A stretch of DNA of 64,000 bases from Fictibacillus enclensis (GCF_001457035.1 NZ_KQ758619.1:186001-250000); one strand, 5' to 3'. Positions 8,893-17,356 are shown, counted from the first letter of the stretch. Numbers and translations are program-made. The notes: generated from the letters alone by a model not told the origin.

Positions 8893-8912
8893 ATCAATTG
8901 TTATCAATGGTT
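8893..8912. repeat. Tandem 10-bp direct repeat before the PTS operon
   Basis: ATCAATTGTT is followed directly by ATCAATGGTT, nine of ten bases identical and exactly one helical turn apart. It ends 51 bases before the GTG of the PRD regulator, a natural place for an activator site. Confidence 0.45.
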
Positions 8913-8919
8913 ATACAAA

Positions 8920-8934
8920 ATGAAAGCGCTTTAC
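8920..8934. promoter_or_regulatory. cre-like site (CcpA) at the PTS operon
   Basis: ATGAAAGCGCTTTAC matches the core of the cre consensus TGWAARCGYTWNCW, with deviation only at the last positions, and is centrally palindromic. It lies 30 bases before the regulator start, so catabolite repression of the operon is likely. Confidence 0.6.
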
Positions 8935-8963
8935 AATATGATGAGATCAGGAGGGGGATCAAC

Positions 8964-11018
8964 GTGCAACTGGAAGAAAGGCCGGCATTGCTGCTGAATC
9001 AGATTTTCTCGCTGAAAAGACCAACCATAGCCCAGCTGATGGATCAAACTCAGATGTCCAAGCGTCAGATTACGTATGATTTAGAAAAAATAAATGATTG
9101 GTTGAAGGATCAAAGTCTTCCTTCCATCTCTTATAAACGGAAAACGCAGATTGAAGTTCCCGCGCAGGTGTTTCAATTAGCGGATGCCTCCTTTGCTGCT
9201 GATTCCTTTATTTTTACGGAAGATGAGCGTCTTGTGGCCCTTTATTTGTTCTTGTTCATCAGAAGAGAGCATATCTCATCTGCCCATTTTACTGATCTAT
9301 TGAAAGTCAGCAAGAACACTGTCACCGCTGATGTCAAAAAAGCCAATGCCCTCTTCGCACCGTTTTTAGTGAAAATTCATTATACCCGGGAAAGAGGATA
9401 CCACCTAAAGGGCACCGAGCTGGATAAGCGGGTGCTGCTGATGAGCCATCTGACCAGGTTGTTTCAAAAACCGTCGGGAGAGAAAATCATCGGTTATGTT
9501 CTTAAGGCATCTGACAGTCCGCTCATCGTAAAAACTATTTTTTCGATTCTGCAGTCTCTTGAAAAAGAACTCAGCCTTCAGTTTGTGGAGGAACGTATGC
9601 ATCAGTTTGCTTATTTCCTCCAATTCTATTACATCCGGATGCTTGAAATGAAAATGGTCCGCCTTCATCGGGATGAAATTGAATTGCTTCGACAGGACCG
9701 GCTGAATGAGCCGGCAGAACAGATTTTAGCACAGCTTCATTTGATGAAAACAGATTCGGAGGTTGCTTATCTTGTGATTCAAATGCTGGGTCTTTCTCTA
9801 GGGGATGCTTCTGTAATTCAGGATGATTACGATCTGCTGTTTCGGATCTGCGAAAGATTGGTCACAGATTTTGAATATAAGGCCTGTATTTTCTTTGAAG
9901 AAAAGAACAAGGTCGTAGAAACGCTGTATCAGCATCTCAAGCCGGCGTATTACCGGATGAAGTACCGAATCCCCATATACAATCCGCTGCTTGTCCAAAT
10001 CAAGGAGGAGCATACGGAGCTATTTACGATTGTGAAAGAGCTGCTTAGTCCTGTTGAAGTTCTTTTGAACATTTCTGTTCCGGAAGAAGAAGCCGGCTTC
10101 ATCACGATCCATTTTGCTGCCTTGCTGGAAAAGCCCAAACAGATCGCTGCAAGTAGGAAAAGAGCGGTTGTTGTTTGTCCGAGCGGCATCAGCTCATCCT
10201 TGATGGTTAAACACCAGCTTGAATCACTGTTTTCAGAAATCACCGTGTATAGGACACTTTCCTTAAAAGAGTTCAATGAAGGAGTAGAGCTGGACATCGA
10301 CCTTGTGTTTTCAACAGTGCCGCTTCAAACGAAGGTTCCTTGTTTTCCCGTAAAACCAATAATGACACCGGTCGAAAAGGGAACGCTGCTCAATGAGGTG
10401 TATCAACACCTATTCGGAGTTCAGTATGAGCATTTGGGAGCAAAGGATATCTTGCAGACCATTGAGAAACATGCTCATATTTTCGATAAGGATGGCCTTG
10501 CACAGGCTTTGACACAATTTATGTTTCAAAAAAGAACGAACGCTAACAGGAGGAACAGACCCGTGTTAAGTGATTTAATTACGAATGAAACCATTCAATT
10601 TGCTGAGCAGGTGCCTGGCTGGGAGAAGGCAATCGAGGAAGCCGCCCAGCCGCTGCTGAAAAAAGGGGCGATCAAGCCATCCTATATTAAGGCGATGATT
10701 GAAAATGTGAATACGATGGGCCCTTATGTCATACTCGGCCAGGAAATTGCGATTCCTCATGCGAGGCCTGAGATGGGAGTGAATGAGGTGGGAATGAGCT
10801 TTTTGAAGCTCGAGGAGCCCGTTTACTTTTTAGATGATAAAAAACACCCTGTTTCTTTATTGTTCTGCATAGCTGCCATTGACAATAAGACACACTTGCA
10901 GGCTCTATCCCAGCTGACAAAGCTGCTAAGCAAGAAAGAAAATGTAAAAAAGCTGAAAGCAATGAACAGCACAGAGGAAATGCTTGGACTGATTCATGAA
11001 TATTCAAAAGTTGTTTAG
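8964..11018 (+). CDS. PRD-containing PTS regulator with EIIB and EIIA domains (UlaR/MtlR type)
   Basis: Start is the GTG at 8964 behind an AGGAGGGGG ribosome site, giving 684 residues; upstream in-frame codons have no ribosome site. Order: N-terminal HTH (IAQLMDQTQMSKRQITYDLE near 30-50), a second HTH, two PTS-regulation domains with phosphorylatable His, a GatB-type EIIB domain with Cys405 in VVVCPSGISSS, and a class-2 EIIA domain with His599 in AIPHARPE. Such proteins activate PTS operons when phosphorylation by HPr and EIIB reports substrate. It heads the operon with EIIB, EIIC and transketolase genes, and no separate EIIA gene is present. An internal ribosome site and GTG lie at the EIIA boundary (see 10563). 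Direct DNA-binding activator is inferred. Confidence 0.88.
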   Translation: MQLEERPALLLNQIFSLKRPTIAQLMDQTQMSKRQITYDLEKINDWLKDQSLPSISYKRKTQIEVPAQVFQLADASFAADSFIFTEDERLVALYLFLFIRREHISSAHFTDLLKVSKNTVTADVKKANALFAPFLVKIHYTRERGYHLKGTELDKRVLLMSHLTRLFQKPSGEKIIGYVLKASDSPLIVKTIFSILQSLEKELSLQFVEERMHQFAYFLQFYYIRMLEMKMVRLHRDEIELLRQDRLNEPAEQILAQLHLMKTDSEVAYLVIQMLGLSLGDASVIQDDYDLLFRICERLVTDFEYKACIFFEEKNKVVETLYQHLKPAYYRMKYRIPIYNPLLVQIKEEHTELFTIVKELLSPVEVLLNISVPEEEAGFITIHFAALLEKPKQIAASRKRAVVVCPSGISSSLMVKHQLESLFSEITVYRTLSLKEFNEGVELDIDLVFSTVPLQTKVPCFPVKPIMTPVEKGTLLNEVYQHLFGVQYEHLGAKDILQTIEKHAHIFDKDGLAQALTQFMFQKRTNANRRNRPVLSDLITNETIQFAEQVPGWEKAIEEAAQPLLKKGAIKPSYIKAMIENVNTMGPYVILGQEIAIPHARPEMGVNEVGMSFLKLEEPVYFLDDKKHPVSLLFCIAAIDNKTHLQALSQLTKLLSKKENVKKLKAMNSTEEMLGLIHEYSKVV
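10563..11018 (+). CDS. Predicted free EIIA from an internal start in the PTS regulator gene
   Basis: AGGAGG at 10548-10553 stands 9 bases before an in-frame GTG at 10563, exactly where the regulator's EIIA domain begins. Initiation here would give a 151-residue class-2 EIIA (MLSDLITNETIQFAEQVPGW at the N-terminus) with the phosphorylatable His at position 66 in AIPHARPE. UlaC-type EIIA proteins are of this size. The operon encodes EIIB and EIIC but no stand-alone EIIA, so this product would complete the transporter. The sequence shows the site; use of the start is inference. Confidence 0.5.
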   Translation: MLSDLITNETIQFAEQVPGWEKAIEEAAQPLLKKGAIKPSYIKAMIENVNTMGPYVILGQEIAIPHARPEMGVNEVGMSFLKLEEPVYFLDDKKHPVSLLFCIAAIDNKTHLQALSQLTKLLSKKENVKKLKAMNSTEEMLGLIHEYSKVV

Positions 11019-11030
11019 GAGGAAAAGAAC

Positions 11031-11312
11031 ATGAAAATTTTAGCGATTTGCGGTTCGGGTTTAGGAAGCAGTTTCATTCTAGAAATGAACGTTCAGGAGA
11101 TTGCTAACGAACTTGGAGTTTCGGGTGTGGAGGTCAGCCACTCCGATTTAAGTTCAGCGACTCCTGATATGGCCGATCTTTTCATTGCGGCAAGGGACAT
11201 CGCTGAGGGGGCATCCCACCTTGGAGAGGTCGTTGTCATTGACAGCATTATTGACATGGATGGCATCCGGGAGAAGTTAAGAGAAGTGTTCACACAAAAA
11301 GGAATGCTCTAA
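11031..11312 (+). CDS. ulaB: PTS system EIIB component, ascorbate type
   Basis: A 93-residue protein of the PTS lactose/cellobiose/ascorbate EIIB fold. The first strand ends in LAICGSGLGSSF, where Cys7 accepts phosphate from EIIA and donates it to the sugar bound in EIIC. Start at 11031 follows AGGAGGAAAAG. It lies 12 bases after the regulator/EIIA gene and 24 before the EIIC gene, clearly one operon. The ascorbate (UlaB/SgaB) assignment rests mainly on the UlaA-like EIIC next door, so a related sugar acid is possible as substrate. Confidence 0.88.
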   Translation: MKILAICGSGLGSSFILEMNVQEIANELGVSGVEVSHSDLSSATPDMADLFIAARDIAEGASHLGEVVVIDSIIDMDGIREKLREVFTQKGML

Positions 11313-11336
11313 AGAGCAAAAAGGGGGAGCTAGGAA

Positions 11337-12707
11337 ATGGGTGAAAGATTTCTTAAGCTGATGATGGATATTCTAAGCCAGCCGGCTGTGCTGGTGGCAT
11401 TAATCTCACTGATTGGCCTTCTTTTGCAGAAAAAACCGGCAAGTGAAGTCATTAAAGGGACGACAAAGTCCTTTCTTGGTTTTCTTGTTATTGCAGCTGG
11501 CGCCAATATCCTTGTCGGAGCACTTGATCCCTTTGGAAAGATGTTTCAGGAAGCATTCCATGTTAACGGGGTTGTTCCAAATAACGAAGCTATTGTAGCT
11601 ATGGCGCTGACAAAGTATGGTTCAGCGACAGCGCTTATCATGTTCTTCGGCATGATTGCCAACATTCTCGTAGCTCGTTTTACGCCTCTGAAATACATCT
11701 TCCTGACCGGGCATCACACGCTGTACATGGCCTGTATGTTTGCGATCATCCTTGTCGTTTCAGGGCTGAAGGGAGCGGGTCTAATCATTGTCGGTGCCAT
11801 AGCCCTTGGACTGACGATGGCTATTTTTCCAGCCATGTGCCAGCCATTCATGCGCAAAATTGTCGGGAATGATAAAGTCGGGTTCGGACACTTTTCTTCC
11901 CTCGGATATATTCTGTCGGGGTTGGTCGGCAAAGTGGTTGGAAAAGGCTCCCGATCGACTGAAAAGATCAATTTTCCAAAAGGCCTCGGTTTTCTTCGTG
12001 ACAGTTCGGTCACCATTGCCCTTACAATGACGATTCTCTATTTGGTCATCGCTCTTTTTGCAGGTCCGTCCTATGTCGAAAAGGAATTGAGCAATGGAAC
12101 TCACTATCTTGTCTTTTCGGTGATTCAGGCGGTTACCTTTGCTGCCGGTGTATTTGTAATTCTTTCAGGCGTGCGTTTGGTCCTGGCTGAAATTGTTCCT
12201 GCCTTTAAAGGAATTTCGACCCGGCTTGTGCCGAATTCCAAACCTGCCCTCGACTGCCCGATCGTTTTTCCGTATGCACCGAACGCTGTTTTAATTGGCT
12301 TTTTCTGCAGTTTCCTTGGAGGGATTGTTGGTATGGCCATTCTGGGATGGGCAGGAGCGGTTATCATTCTGCCTGGAGTTGTGCCACACTTTTTCACCGG
12401 TGCAACAGCCGGTGTTTTCGGTAATGCCACAGGCGGCATAAGGGGAGCGACTATTGGTTCATTTGCTAACGGGCTTCTGATTACGTTCCTTCCTGTATTC
12501 CTCCTTCCGGTGCTTGGAGATCTTGGCTTTGCAAATACCACCTTCTCGGACAGTGATTTCGCCGGCACGGGCATTATTTTAGGCAATATTGCCGGTTCGT
12601 TTGGTTCAGTGGGTGTCACCCTGTTCGTTACAGCTGTTCTGGTGATTGCGGTATTATTCGGCTTGCGTAAGAAATTAAGAAATGAAGATGAAAAGATTTC
12701 TGCTTAA
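11337..12707 (+). CDS. ulaA: PTS system EIIC component, UlaA/SgaT ascorbate family
   Basis: A 456-residue integral membrane permease with about eleven hydrophobic segments, typical of the UlaA family, which has its own fold distinct from glucose-type EIIC. Recognisable segments include the TLYMACMFAIILVVSGLK helix near 130, the PALDCPIVFPYAPNAVLIGF segment near 310, and the glycine-rich GATAGVFGNATGGIRGATIG segment near 360. It would import and phosphorylate L-ascorbate or a similar compound together with EIIB. No UlaG lactonase or UlaDEF catabolic genes follow, only a split transketolase, so the true substrate is uncertain. Confidence 0.88.
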   Translation: MGERFLKLMMDILSQPAVLVALISLIGLLLQKKPASEVIKGTTKSFLGFLVIAAGANILVGALDPFGKMFQEAFHVNGVVPNNEAIVAMALTKYGSATALIMFFGMIANILVARFTPLKYIFLTGHHTLYMACMFAIILVVSGLKGAGLIIVGAIALGLTMAIFPAMCQPFMRKIVGNDKVGFGHFSSLGYILSGLVGKVVGKGSRSTEKINFPKGLGFLRDSSVTIALTMTILYLVIALFAGPSYVEKELSNGTHYLVFSVIQAVTFAAGVFVILSGVRLVLAEIVPAFKGISTRLVPNSKPALDCPIVFPYAPNAVLIGFFCSFLGGIVGMAILGWAGAVIILPGVVPHFFTGATAGVFGNATGGIRGATIGSFANGLLITFLPVFLLPVLGDLGFANTTFSDSDFAGTGIILGNIAGSFGSVGVTLFVTAVLVIAVLFGLRKKLRNEDEKISA

Positions 12708-12733
12708 AGCAATAAACTACGAAGGAGGTAATC

Positions 12734-13585
12734 ATGAGGGCTTTAATAGAAGACCTGGAACACTTTCGAGATCAAATCAGGCTTAAAACGCTCCAGGAAT
12801 TGAACCACCTGGGCTTCGGACATTACGGCGGCAGCCTGTCCATTGTAGAAGCGCTTGCTGTGCTGTATGGTGAAATGTTGAATATAGACCCGTTTAATCC
12901 TCGATCAGAAGAGAGGGATTATTTTATCCTCTCCAAAGGCCACGGAGGTCCGGCCTATTATGCGACCCTTGCTTTGAAAGGCTTTTTTCCAGAAGAGCTG
13001 CTTTATACACTCAATCAAAACGGCACGTCGCTGCCTTCCCATCCGGACCGAAATTTGACGCCGGGTGTGGACATGACAACAGGATCTCTTGGCCAGGGTA
13101 TCTCTGCAGCGGTCGGTGCGGCGCTATCGCATCAGCTTTCGGGACGATCCAACCGGACGTATTGCATCGTAGGGGATGGAGAGCTGAATGAAGGACAGTG
13201 CTGGGAAGCTTTTCAGTTTGCGGCCCATCATAAATTGAACCATCTGACAGTACTGGTGGACGATAACAAAAAACAGCTCGACGGACTGACGAAGGATATT
13301 ATTGACCCAATAGACTTTGCCGAAAAGTTCAGAGCGTTCGGTTTTTATACGGTGAGGGCTGACGGCAGCTCGGTAAGGGAAATCTATACAGCCATTCAGG
13401 ACGGGAAAGCGCAGCACAGCCAGCCGGTCGCCATTATCCTTGATACCGTAAAAGGTCAGGGAGTTCCGTATCTTGAAGCAAAGGAAGATAATCACCACAT
13501 CCGCCCGAATGCACAAGATAAAAAAGCCATTCTTGAGGCAATAGCCGATCTTGAAAGCAGGCTGGGAGGAGAGGTGACTGTATGA
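12734..13585 (+). CDS. Transketolase, N-terminal (TPP-binding) subunit
   Basis: 283 residues matching the first third of transketolase. The GGSLSIVEALAVLYGEMLNI segment near residue 37, the SKGHGGPAYYATLA segment and SLGQGISAAVGAALS are followed by the thiamine diphosphate motif GDGELNEGQCWEAFQFA near 145-160. It pairs with the next gene, which carries the pyrimidine-binding and C-terminal domains; together they equal one transketolase. Ribosome site GAAGGAGG. In the same operon as the UlaA-like PTS, as is common in Firmicutes and Actinobacteria, suggesting that the imported sugar acid is converted to a pentulose phosphate and processed here. Confidence 0.9.
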   Translation: MRALIEDLEHFRDQIRLKTLQELNHLGFGHYGGSLSIVEALAVLYGEMLNIDPFNPRSEERDYFILSKGHGGPAYYATLALKGFFPEELLYTLNQNGTSLPSHPDRNLTPGVDMTTGSLGQGISAAVGAALSHQLSGRSNRTYCIVGDGELNEGQCWEAFQFAAHHKLNHLTVLVDDNKKQLDGLTKDIIDPIDFAEKFRAFGFYTVRADGSSVREIYTAIQDGKAQHSQPVAIILDTVKGQGVPYLEAKEDNHHIRPNAQDKKAILEAIADLESRLGGEVTV

Positions 13586-14556
13586 TTAATTCTGTAACAA
13601 TATCCTATGAAACTGAAGATATAGAGATGAGGCAGGCTTATGCCCAGACGTTGTTGAAACTGGCAAAACAAAACCGTAATATCATCGCCCTAGAAGCGGA
13701 TTTGATGAGTGCCATCTCTACTAATAAACTCCAGAATCAAATTCCCGGACAGCTGATCAACTGCGGCATAATGGAAGCCAATATGATGGGAGTTGCAGCG
13801 GGGCTCTCTATTACAGGAAAGATCCCGTTTCTCCATACGTTTGCCCAATTCGCCACTCGACGTGCCTATGATCAGTTATTCGTCTCTGGGGCTTATGCAA
13901 GGCTGAACCTGAAAATACTTGGGTCGGATTCGGGGGTAACGGCTGAGCACAACGGTGGAACGCATATGGCATTTGAGGACTTGGGGCTGATGCGTCTCGT
14001 ACCGAAAGCGGTAGTCTACGAAGCGAGTGATTCCACGATGCTCACTTATCTTTTGAAAAAAATAGCGGGCGAGTACGGCATCCACTATATCCGCACGATG
14101 AGGAAAGCTGCTGTGAAGCTCTATGAGCCGGATGAAACATTTGAAGAGGGAAAAAGCAAGGTGCTGAGAGAAGGTCCGGATATCGCTTTGATGGCAAGCG
14201 GTATTATGGTCGCAGAAGCGCTAAAGGCTGCTGACCTCCTTGCAGAGAAAGGTATCCATGCTGCGGTGATCGATATGTATTCCATTAAACCGGTGGATCA
14301 TGAACGGATCGTGGAGTATGCCCGAAAAACCGGGGCTATTGTCACAGCGGAAAACCATAATGCCATCGGCGGACTCGGCAGTGCAGTGGCTGAAGTTTTG
14401 AGTGAACAGGCTCCTGTGCCTCTGAGAAGAATCGGAGTCAAGGAACAGTTTGGGCAGGTTGGCAAAACAGAATATTTAAAAGAAGTGTACCATCTGACTG
14501 CAGGGGACATCTGCAGGGCCGCTTGTGAACTGATGGATGGAAAAAAACCAATATGA
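13582..14556 (+). CDS. Transketolase, C-terminal subunit
   Basis: 324 residues with the transketolase Pyr domain (RQAYAQTLLKLAKQNRNIIA, then GIMEANMMGVAAGLSITGKI, where the Glu activates TPP) and a C-terminal domain ending near KEQFGQVGKTEYLKE. The ATG at 13582 overlaps the previous stop in an ATGA, so translational coupling should give equal amounts of the two subunits. Together they transfer two-carbon units between ketose and aldose phosphates. Last gene of the PTS operon; a strong terminator follows. Confidence 0.9.
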   Translation: MINSVTISYETEDIEMRQAYAQTLLKLAKQNRNIIALEADLMSAISTNKLQNQIPGQLINCGIMEANMMGVAAGLSITGKIPFLHTFAQFATRRAYDQLFVSGAYARLNLKILGSDSGVTAEHNGGTHMAFEDLGLMRLVPKAVVYEASDSTMLTYLLKKIAGEYGIHYIRTMRKAAVKLYEPDETFEEGKSKVLREGPDIALMASGIMVAEALKAADLLAEKGIHAAVIDMYSIKPVDHERIVEYARKTGAIVTAENHNAIGGLGSAVAEVLSEQAPVPLRRIGVKEQFGQVGKTEYLKEVYHLTAGDICRAACELMDGKKPI

Positions 14557-14566
14557 CCGGGTTCCG

Positions 14567-14600
14567 GCACCGCTGAAGAAGCGGTGCTGTTTTTTATTTT
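14567..14600 (+). terminator. Terminator of the PTS/transketolase operon
   Basis: GCACCGC and GCGGTGC pair around a TGAAGAA loop, followed by TGTTTTTTATTTT. Confidence 0.85.
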
Positions 14601-14780
14601 ATTGGTACTAAACTCTTGAACAAGATATCGCTTTCTTTAGAGCACCGAAAGTCACGAAAAATCATTCAAAAGTTAAGAGAATGTTCATTTGTAAAATAGA
14701 GAGACTTCGTATACTCTTAAATAGAACTTACTTCTGATTGATTAGTTAGTAAATAAACTTAAGGTAGTAGAGGTGAAAAT

Positions 14781-15524
14781 ATGGCGAAGCAAAAACCTAA
14801 GGGGAACAGCAAGTCAAAGCCCAAAACCAAAAATTATGTAAGAAATAAGAATCAGCGGCCGTCCAGCTGGATTTTCTGGGTGATCGGCATTATTGCGATT
14901 GGTATTGTCTTTTTATTGTTTGTTGGGAATTTCGGCAACAAAGACGACTCCAATGGAGGAGCATCCATCGATTACAAAAATCAGCCGTATTTAGGAGAAG
15001 AATCTGCAGATGTGAAGGTGCTTGAATTTGGCGATTACAAATGTCCCGTTTGCAAAAACTTTAACGAGACTCTTTTCCCTGAAATTGAAAAAGACCTGAT
15101 CCAAACAGGTAAAATTAAATTTTATTTCATCAACTATCCTTTCATCAATGTGGATTCCAGACGTTCAGCGCAATTTGCTGAAACGGTTTATAGTGAACTG
15201 GGCAACGATAGTTTCTGGAAATTCCATGAGCTTCTTTATAAAAAGCAGCCGGCTGACCAGGAGGCTGAAAAGCAAGATATCTTTACTGTGGACTTCCTCG
15301 TAAAAACACTGGCTGAGGCTACCTCAAACAAAGATGCCCAAAAAGTAAAAAAGGCATTTAACCAATCAAATCACGACGAGGATGTAAAGAAGGACGAAGC
15401 CTTGGTGAGCAAGCTTGGTGTACAATCTACTCCAACCTTGTTTGTGAACGGCAAACGGTTTGAAGGAAGCACCTACGGCGACCTTAAGAAGCAGGTCGAA
15501 GAAGCTTCGAAAGGGAAGAATTAA
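14781..15524 (+). CDS. bdbD: Membrane-anchored DsbA-family thiol oxidase BdbD
   Basis: A 247-residue protein with a lysine-rich cytosolic start, one membrane anchor (about residues 29-49, SWIFWVIGIIAIGIVFLL) and an extracytoplasmic thioredoxin fold. The active site CPVC is at Cys88-Cys91 and the cis-proline loop is VQSTPTLFVNG near 220. BdbD introduces disulfide bonds into exported proteins and is reoxidised by the membrane partner BdbC, encoded 2 bases downstream. Such pairs act in competence and secreted-enzyme folding. The start at 14781 has an AGAGGTG ribosome site. Confidence 0.92.
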   Translation: MAKQKPKGNSKSKPKTKNYVRNKNQRPSSWIFWVIGIIAIGIVFLLFVGNFGNKDDSNGGASIDYKNQPYLGEESADVKVLEFGDYKCPVCKNFNETLFPEIEKDLIQTGKIKFYFINYPFINVDSRRSAQFAETVYSELGNDSFWKFHELLYKKQPADQEAEKQDIFTVDFLVKTLAEATSNKDAQKVKKAFNQSNHDEDVKKDEALVSKLGVQSTPTLFVNGKRFEGSTYGDLKKQVEEASKGKN

Positions 15525-15526
15525 AG

Positions 15527-15931
15527 ATGAATAAACCTTTGCTGCTTGGTTGGGTAACAGCCATTATTGCTGTGTTGGGGTCCCTTTTCTTTAGTGAAGT
15601 CCTTCACTATGTTCCCTGTACCCTTTGCTGGTATCAAAGAATACTCATGTACCCTCTTGCTGTTTTCCTGGGTGTGGCGTTTTATCACAATAACAGCAGG
15701 ATCGCTTCATACGTTCTTCCACTTTCCGGCCTCGGAGTTATTGTTTCGGGCTATCATATTGCCCTGCAAAAGGTTCCGGCCCTGAAGCAATTCGAAGTAT
15801 GCAGTGCGGGTGTTCCCTGTTCGCAGGATTACATTAACTGGCTCGGCTTTATTACTATTCCGATGCTGGCGTTTGTCGCCTTTGTCATCATCACTTTATG
15901 CATGCTTGTATTAAGCAGAAGAGAAGAATAG
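15527..15931 (+). CDS. bdbC: Disulfide bond formation protein BdbC (DsbB family)
   Basis: A 134-residue protein with four hydrophobic helices and two periplasm-facing cysteine pairs: Cys31/Cys34 in CTLCWYQR after helix 1 and the pair in EVCSAGVPCSQ between helices 3 and 4. DsbB proteins pass electrons from the DsbA partner to menaquinone. Short length is normal for the Bacillus BdbC group. Translation is probably coupled to bdbD, whose stop is 2 bases upstream and whose 3' end holds the ribosome site GGGAAG. Confidence 0.92.
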   Translation: MNKPLLLGWVTAIIAVLGSLFFSEVLHYVPCTLCWYQRILMYPLAVFLGVAFYHNNSRIASYVLPLSGLGVIVSGYHIALQKVPALKQFEVCSAGVPCSQDYINWLGFITIPMLAFVAFVIITLCMLVLSRREE

Positions 15932-15937
15932 TAGGGA

Positions 15938-15968
15938 ATGGGGCATCCTAATGGGGTGCCCTATTTTT
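15938..15968 (+). terminator. Terminator after bdbC
   Basis: GGGGCATCC pairs with GGGGTGCCC with one bulge, followed by TATTTTT. Confidence 0.65.
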
Positions 15969-16008
15969 ATGGGGAATCCCGGGATTTTAATTGGAAGCTT
16001 TTTTTACC

Positions 16009-16037
16009 TTGAAGTAGTGCTTCTTTTTCTGTAAAAT
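16009..16037 (+). promoter_or_regulatory. Promoter of upp
   Basis: TTGAAG at 16009-16014 and TAAAAT at 16032-16037 with a 17-base spacer, 66 bases before the upp start. Confidence 0.6.
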
Positions 16038-16103
16038 GCGGTAGAGGTTATGTGCAAGAATTTACGGGATGGACAAGCCCGTTTTAAAAGGAGAGGTAGC
16101 AGG

Positions 16104-16733
16104 ATGGGTAATGTTTTTGTTCTCGATCATCCATTGATACAGCATAAGTTAACACATATTCGTGACGTTGAAACAGGTACGAAAGAGTTTCGTGAGCTTG
16201 TAGATGAAGTTGCGGGATTAATGGCGTTTGAAATTACACGCGATCTTCCACTTGAGGAAGTGACCATTCAAACTCCTGTATCTGAAGCAACAATGAAAGT
16301 GATCGCCGGGAAAAAGCTTGGTCTTGTACCGATTCTTCGTGCCGGTCTTGGCATGGTAGACGGAATTCTTAAATTAATTCCGGCAGCAAAAGTCGGACAC
16401 GTTGGTCTGTACCGTGATCCGGAAACACTTTTGCCTGTTGAATATTATGTAAAGCTTCCGTCCGATGTAGAGGAACGCGACTTTATTGTTATTGATCCAA
16501 TGCTTGCAACAGGGGGATCTGCTGCAGCAGCCATCATGTCCCTTAAAAACAGAGGCGCAAAGAACATTAAGTTGATGTGCCTTGTTGCCGCTCCTGAAGG
16601 AATTGATCTGATTCACAGAGACCATCCTGAAGTGGATATCTATTTGGCAGCCCTTGATGAAAAGCTCAACGACCACGGCTATATCGTGCCAGGTCTTGGC
16701 GATGCAGGGGACCGTCTTTTTGGAACAAAATAA
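16104..16733 (+). CDS. upp: Uracil phosphoribosyltransferase
   Basis: Salvage enzyme making UMP from uracil and PRPP. The ATG at 16104, behind AAAGGAGAGG, gives the usual 209 residues; an in-frame codon 18 residues upstream lacks a ribosome site. The PRPP loop [14 protein letters not shown] is at about residues 131-144 and the uracil-binding [16 protein letters not shown] is at the C-terminus. Monocistronic between bdbC and the atp region, as in Bacillus where upp lies just upstream of atp. Confidence 0.96.
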   Translation: MGNVFVLDHPLIQHKLTHIRDVETGTKEFRELVDEVAGLMAFEITRDLPLEEVTIQTPVSEATMKVIAGKKLGLVPILRAGLGMVDGILKLIPAAKVGHVGLYRDPETLLPVEYYVKLPSDVEERDFIVIDPMLATGGSAAAAIMSLKNRGAKNIKLMCLVAAPEGIDLIHRDHPEVDIYLAALDEKLNDHGYIVPGLGDAGDRLFGTK

Positions 16734-16744
16734 GCAACATGAGA

Positions 16745-16778
16745 AAAAGCGCCGGGTTTCTGGCGCTTTTGTTTTTTA
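16745..16778 (+). terminator. Terminator after upp
   Basis: AAAAGCGCC and GGCGCTTTT form a 9-bp stem with a GGGTTTCT loop, followed by GTTTTTT. Confidence 0.85.
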
Positions 16779-16902
16779 GCGTATTGCGTGGCTGAAACAA
16801 AATACATCCTCCAAACAAAAAGTTCGGATTAAACTTAACGGTTTTTGGAAATACCTAGCTTATATTATGTATGGAAGGAAGGTGGACATCCAGAGAAACC
16901 AT

Positions 16903-16955
16903 AAAAAATGCCCCTGCCAGCAGCGTGGTGTGGGCTGAGGCAAAAGCATTTTTAT
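16903..16955 (-). terminator. Possible terminator of the minus-strand lipoprotein gene
   Basis: AAAAATGC and GCATTTTT bracket a GC-rich inner region just past the gene's stop at 16958. Read on the minus strand the outer arm ends in a T-run. The inner pairing is irregular. Confidence 0.4.
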
Positions 16956-16957
16956 CA

Positions 16958-17356
16958 TTAACTGATTTCTTCAAAGGCTACTGAAATCAATTTTCCGTCA
17001 CTCGCGTTATGCAGTACCTTTACTTTGATGTCTTTTTCGACCTTATGTTCCGTTATAATAAAGTCGAAGAAGTCGATCACTGTGCCGTCAGCATTTACCC
17101 GGCGTGTGTCGTACTGATAATCACTGATGGAGCTGTTGGGGTATCTTTCCTTGGTGCGCTCCAGTGCAATTTCCCCCCATTTCGCATAATCCTGGCGCAT
17201 GGATGTGTTCATATTTTGAGGTGTGCCGGAGTTGGATGGATGGGCATTCATTTGATGGGATTTAGTTCCATTTTTTCCATCGTTGACATTGTTCATGCAG
17301 GCGACAAGTATGACTAAAAAAAAGAGGAACAAAAAACCGGTTTTAGTGAGCTTCAT
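16958..17356 (-). CDS. Putative lipoprotein with a DUF3889-like domain
   Basis: The start at 17356 (ATG behind GGGAGGATG) gives 132 residues and a textbook lipoprotein signal: MKLTKTGFLFLFFLVILVAC, with the lipobox cysteine at position 20. An Asn/Gly/Ser-rich linker follows. The C-terminal 75 residues (YAKWGEIALERTKERYPNS onward, with ITEHKVEKDIKVKVLHN) resemble the DUF3889 (YqzG-like) family of small exported Bacillus proteins, whose function is unknown. It is transcribed against atp and upp and stands alone. Anchored to the outer face of the membrane. Family assignment is from motif memory only. Confidence 0.75.
   Translation of the reverse strand: MKLTKTGFLFLFFLVILVACMNNVNDGKNGTKSHQMNAHPSNSGTPQNMNTSMRQDYAKWGEIALERTKERYPNSSISDYQYDTRRVNADGTVIDFFDFIITEHKVEKDIKVKVLHNASDGKLISVAFEEIS

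Noticed and set aside
16871-16984. A 37-codon plus-strand frame after upp
   Set aside because: No clear ribosome site, overlaps the hairpin that ends the minus-strand lipoprotein gene, and no family resemblance.
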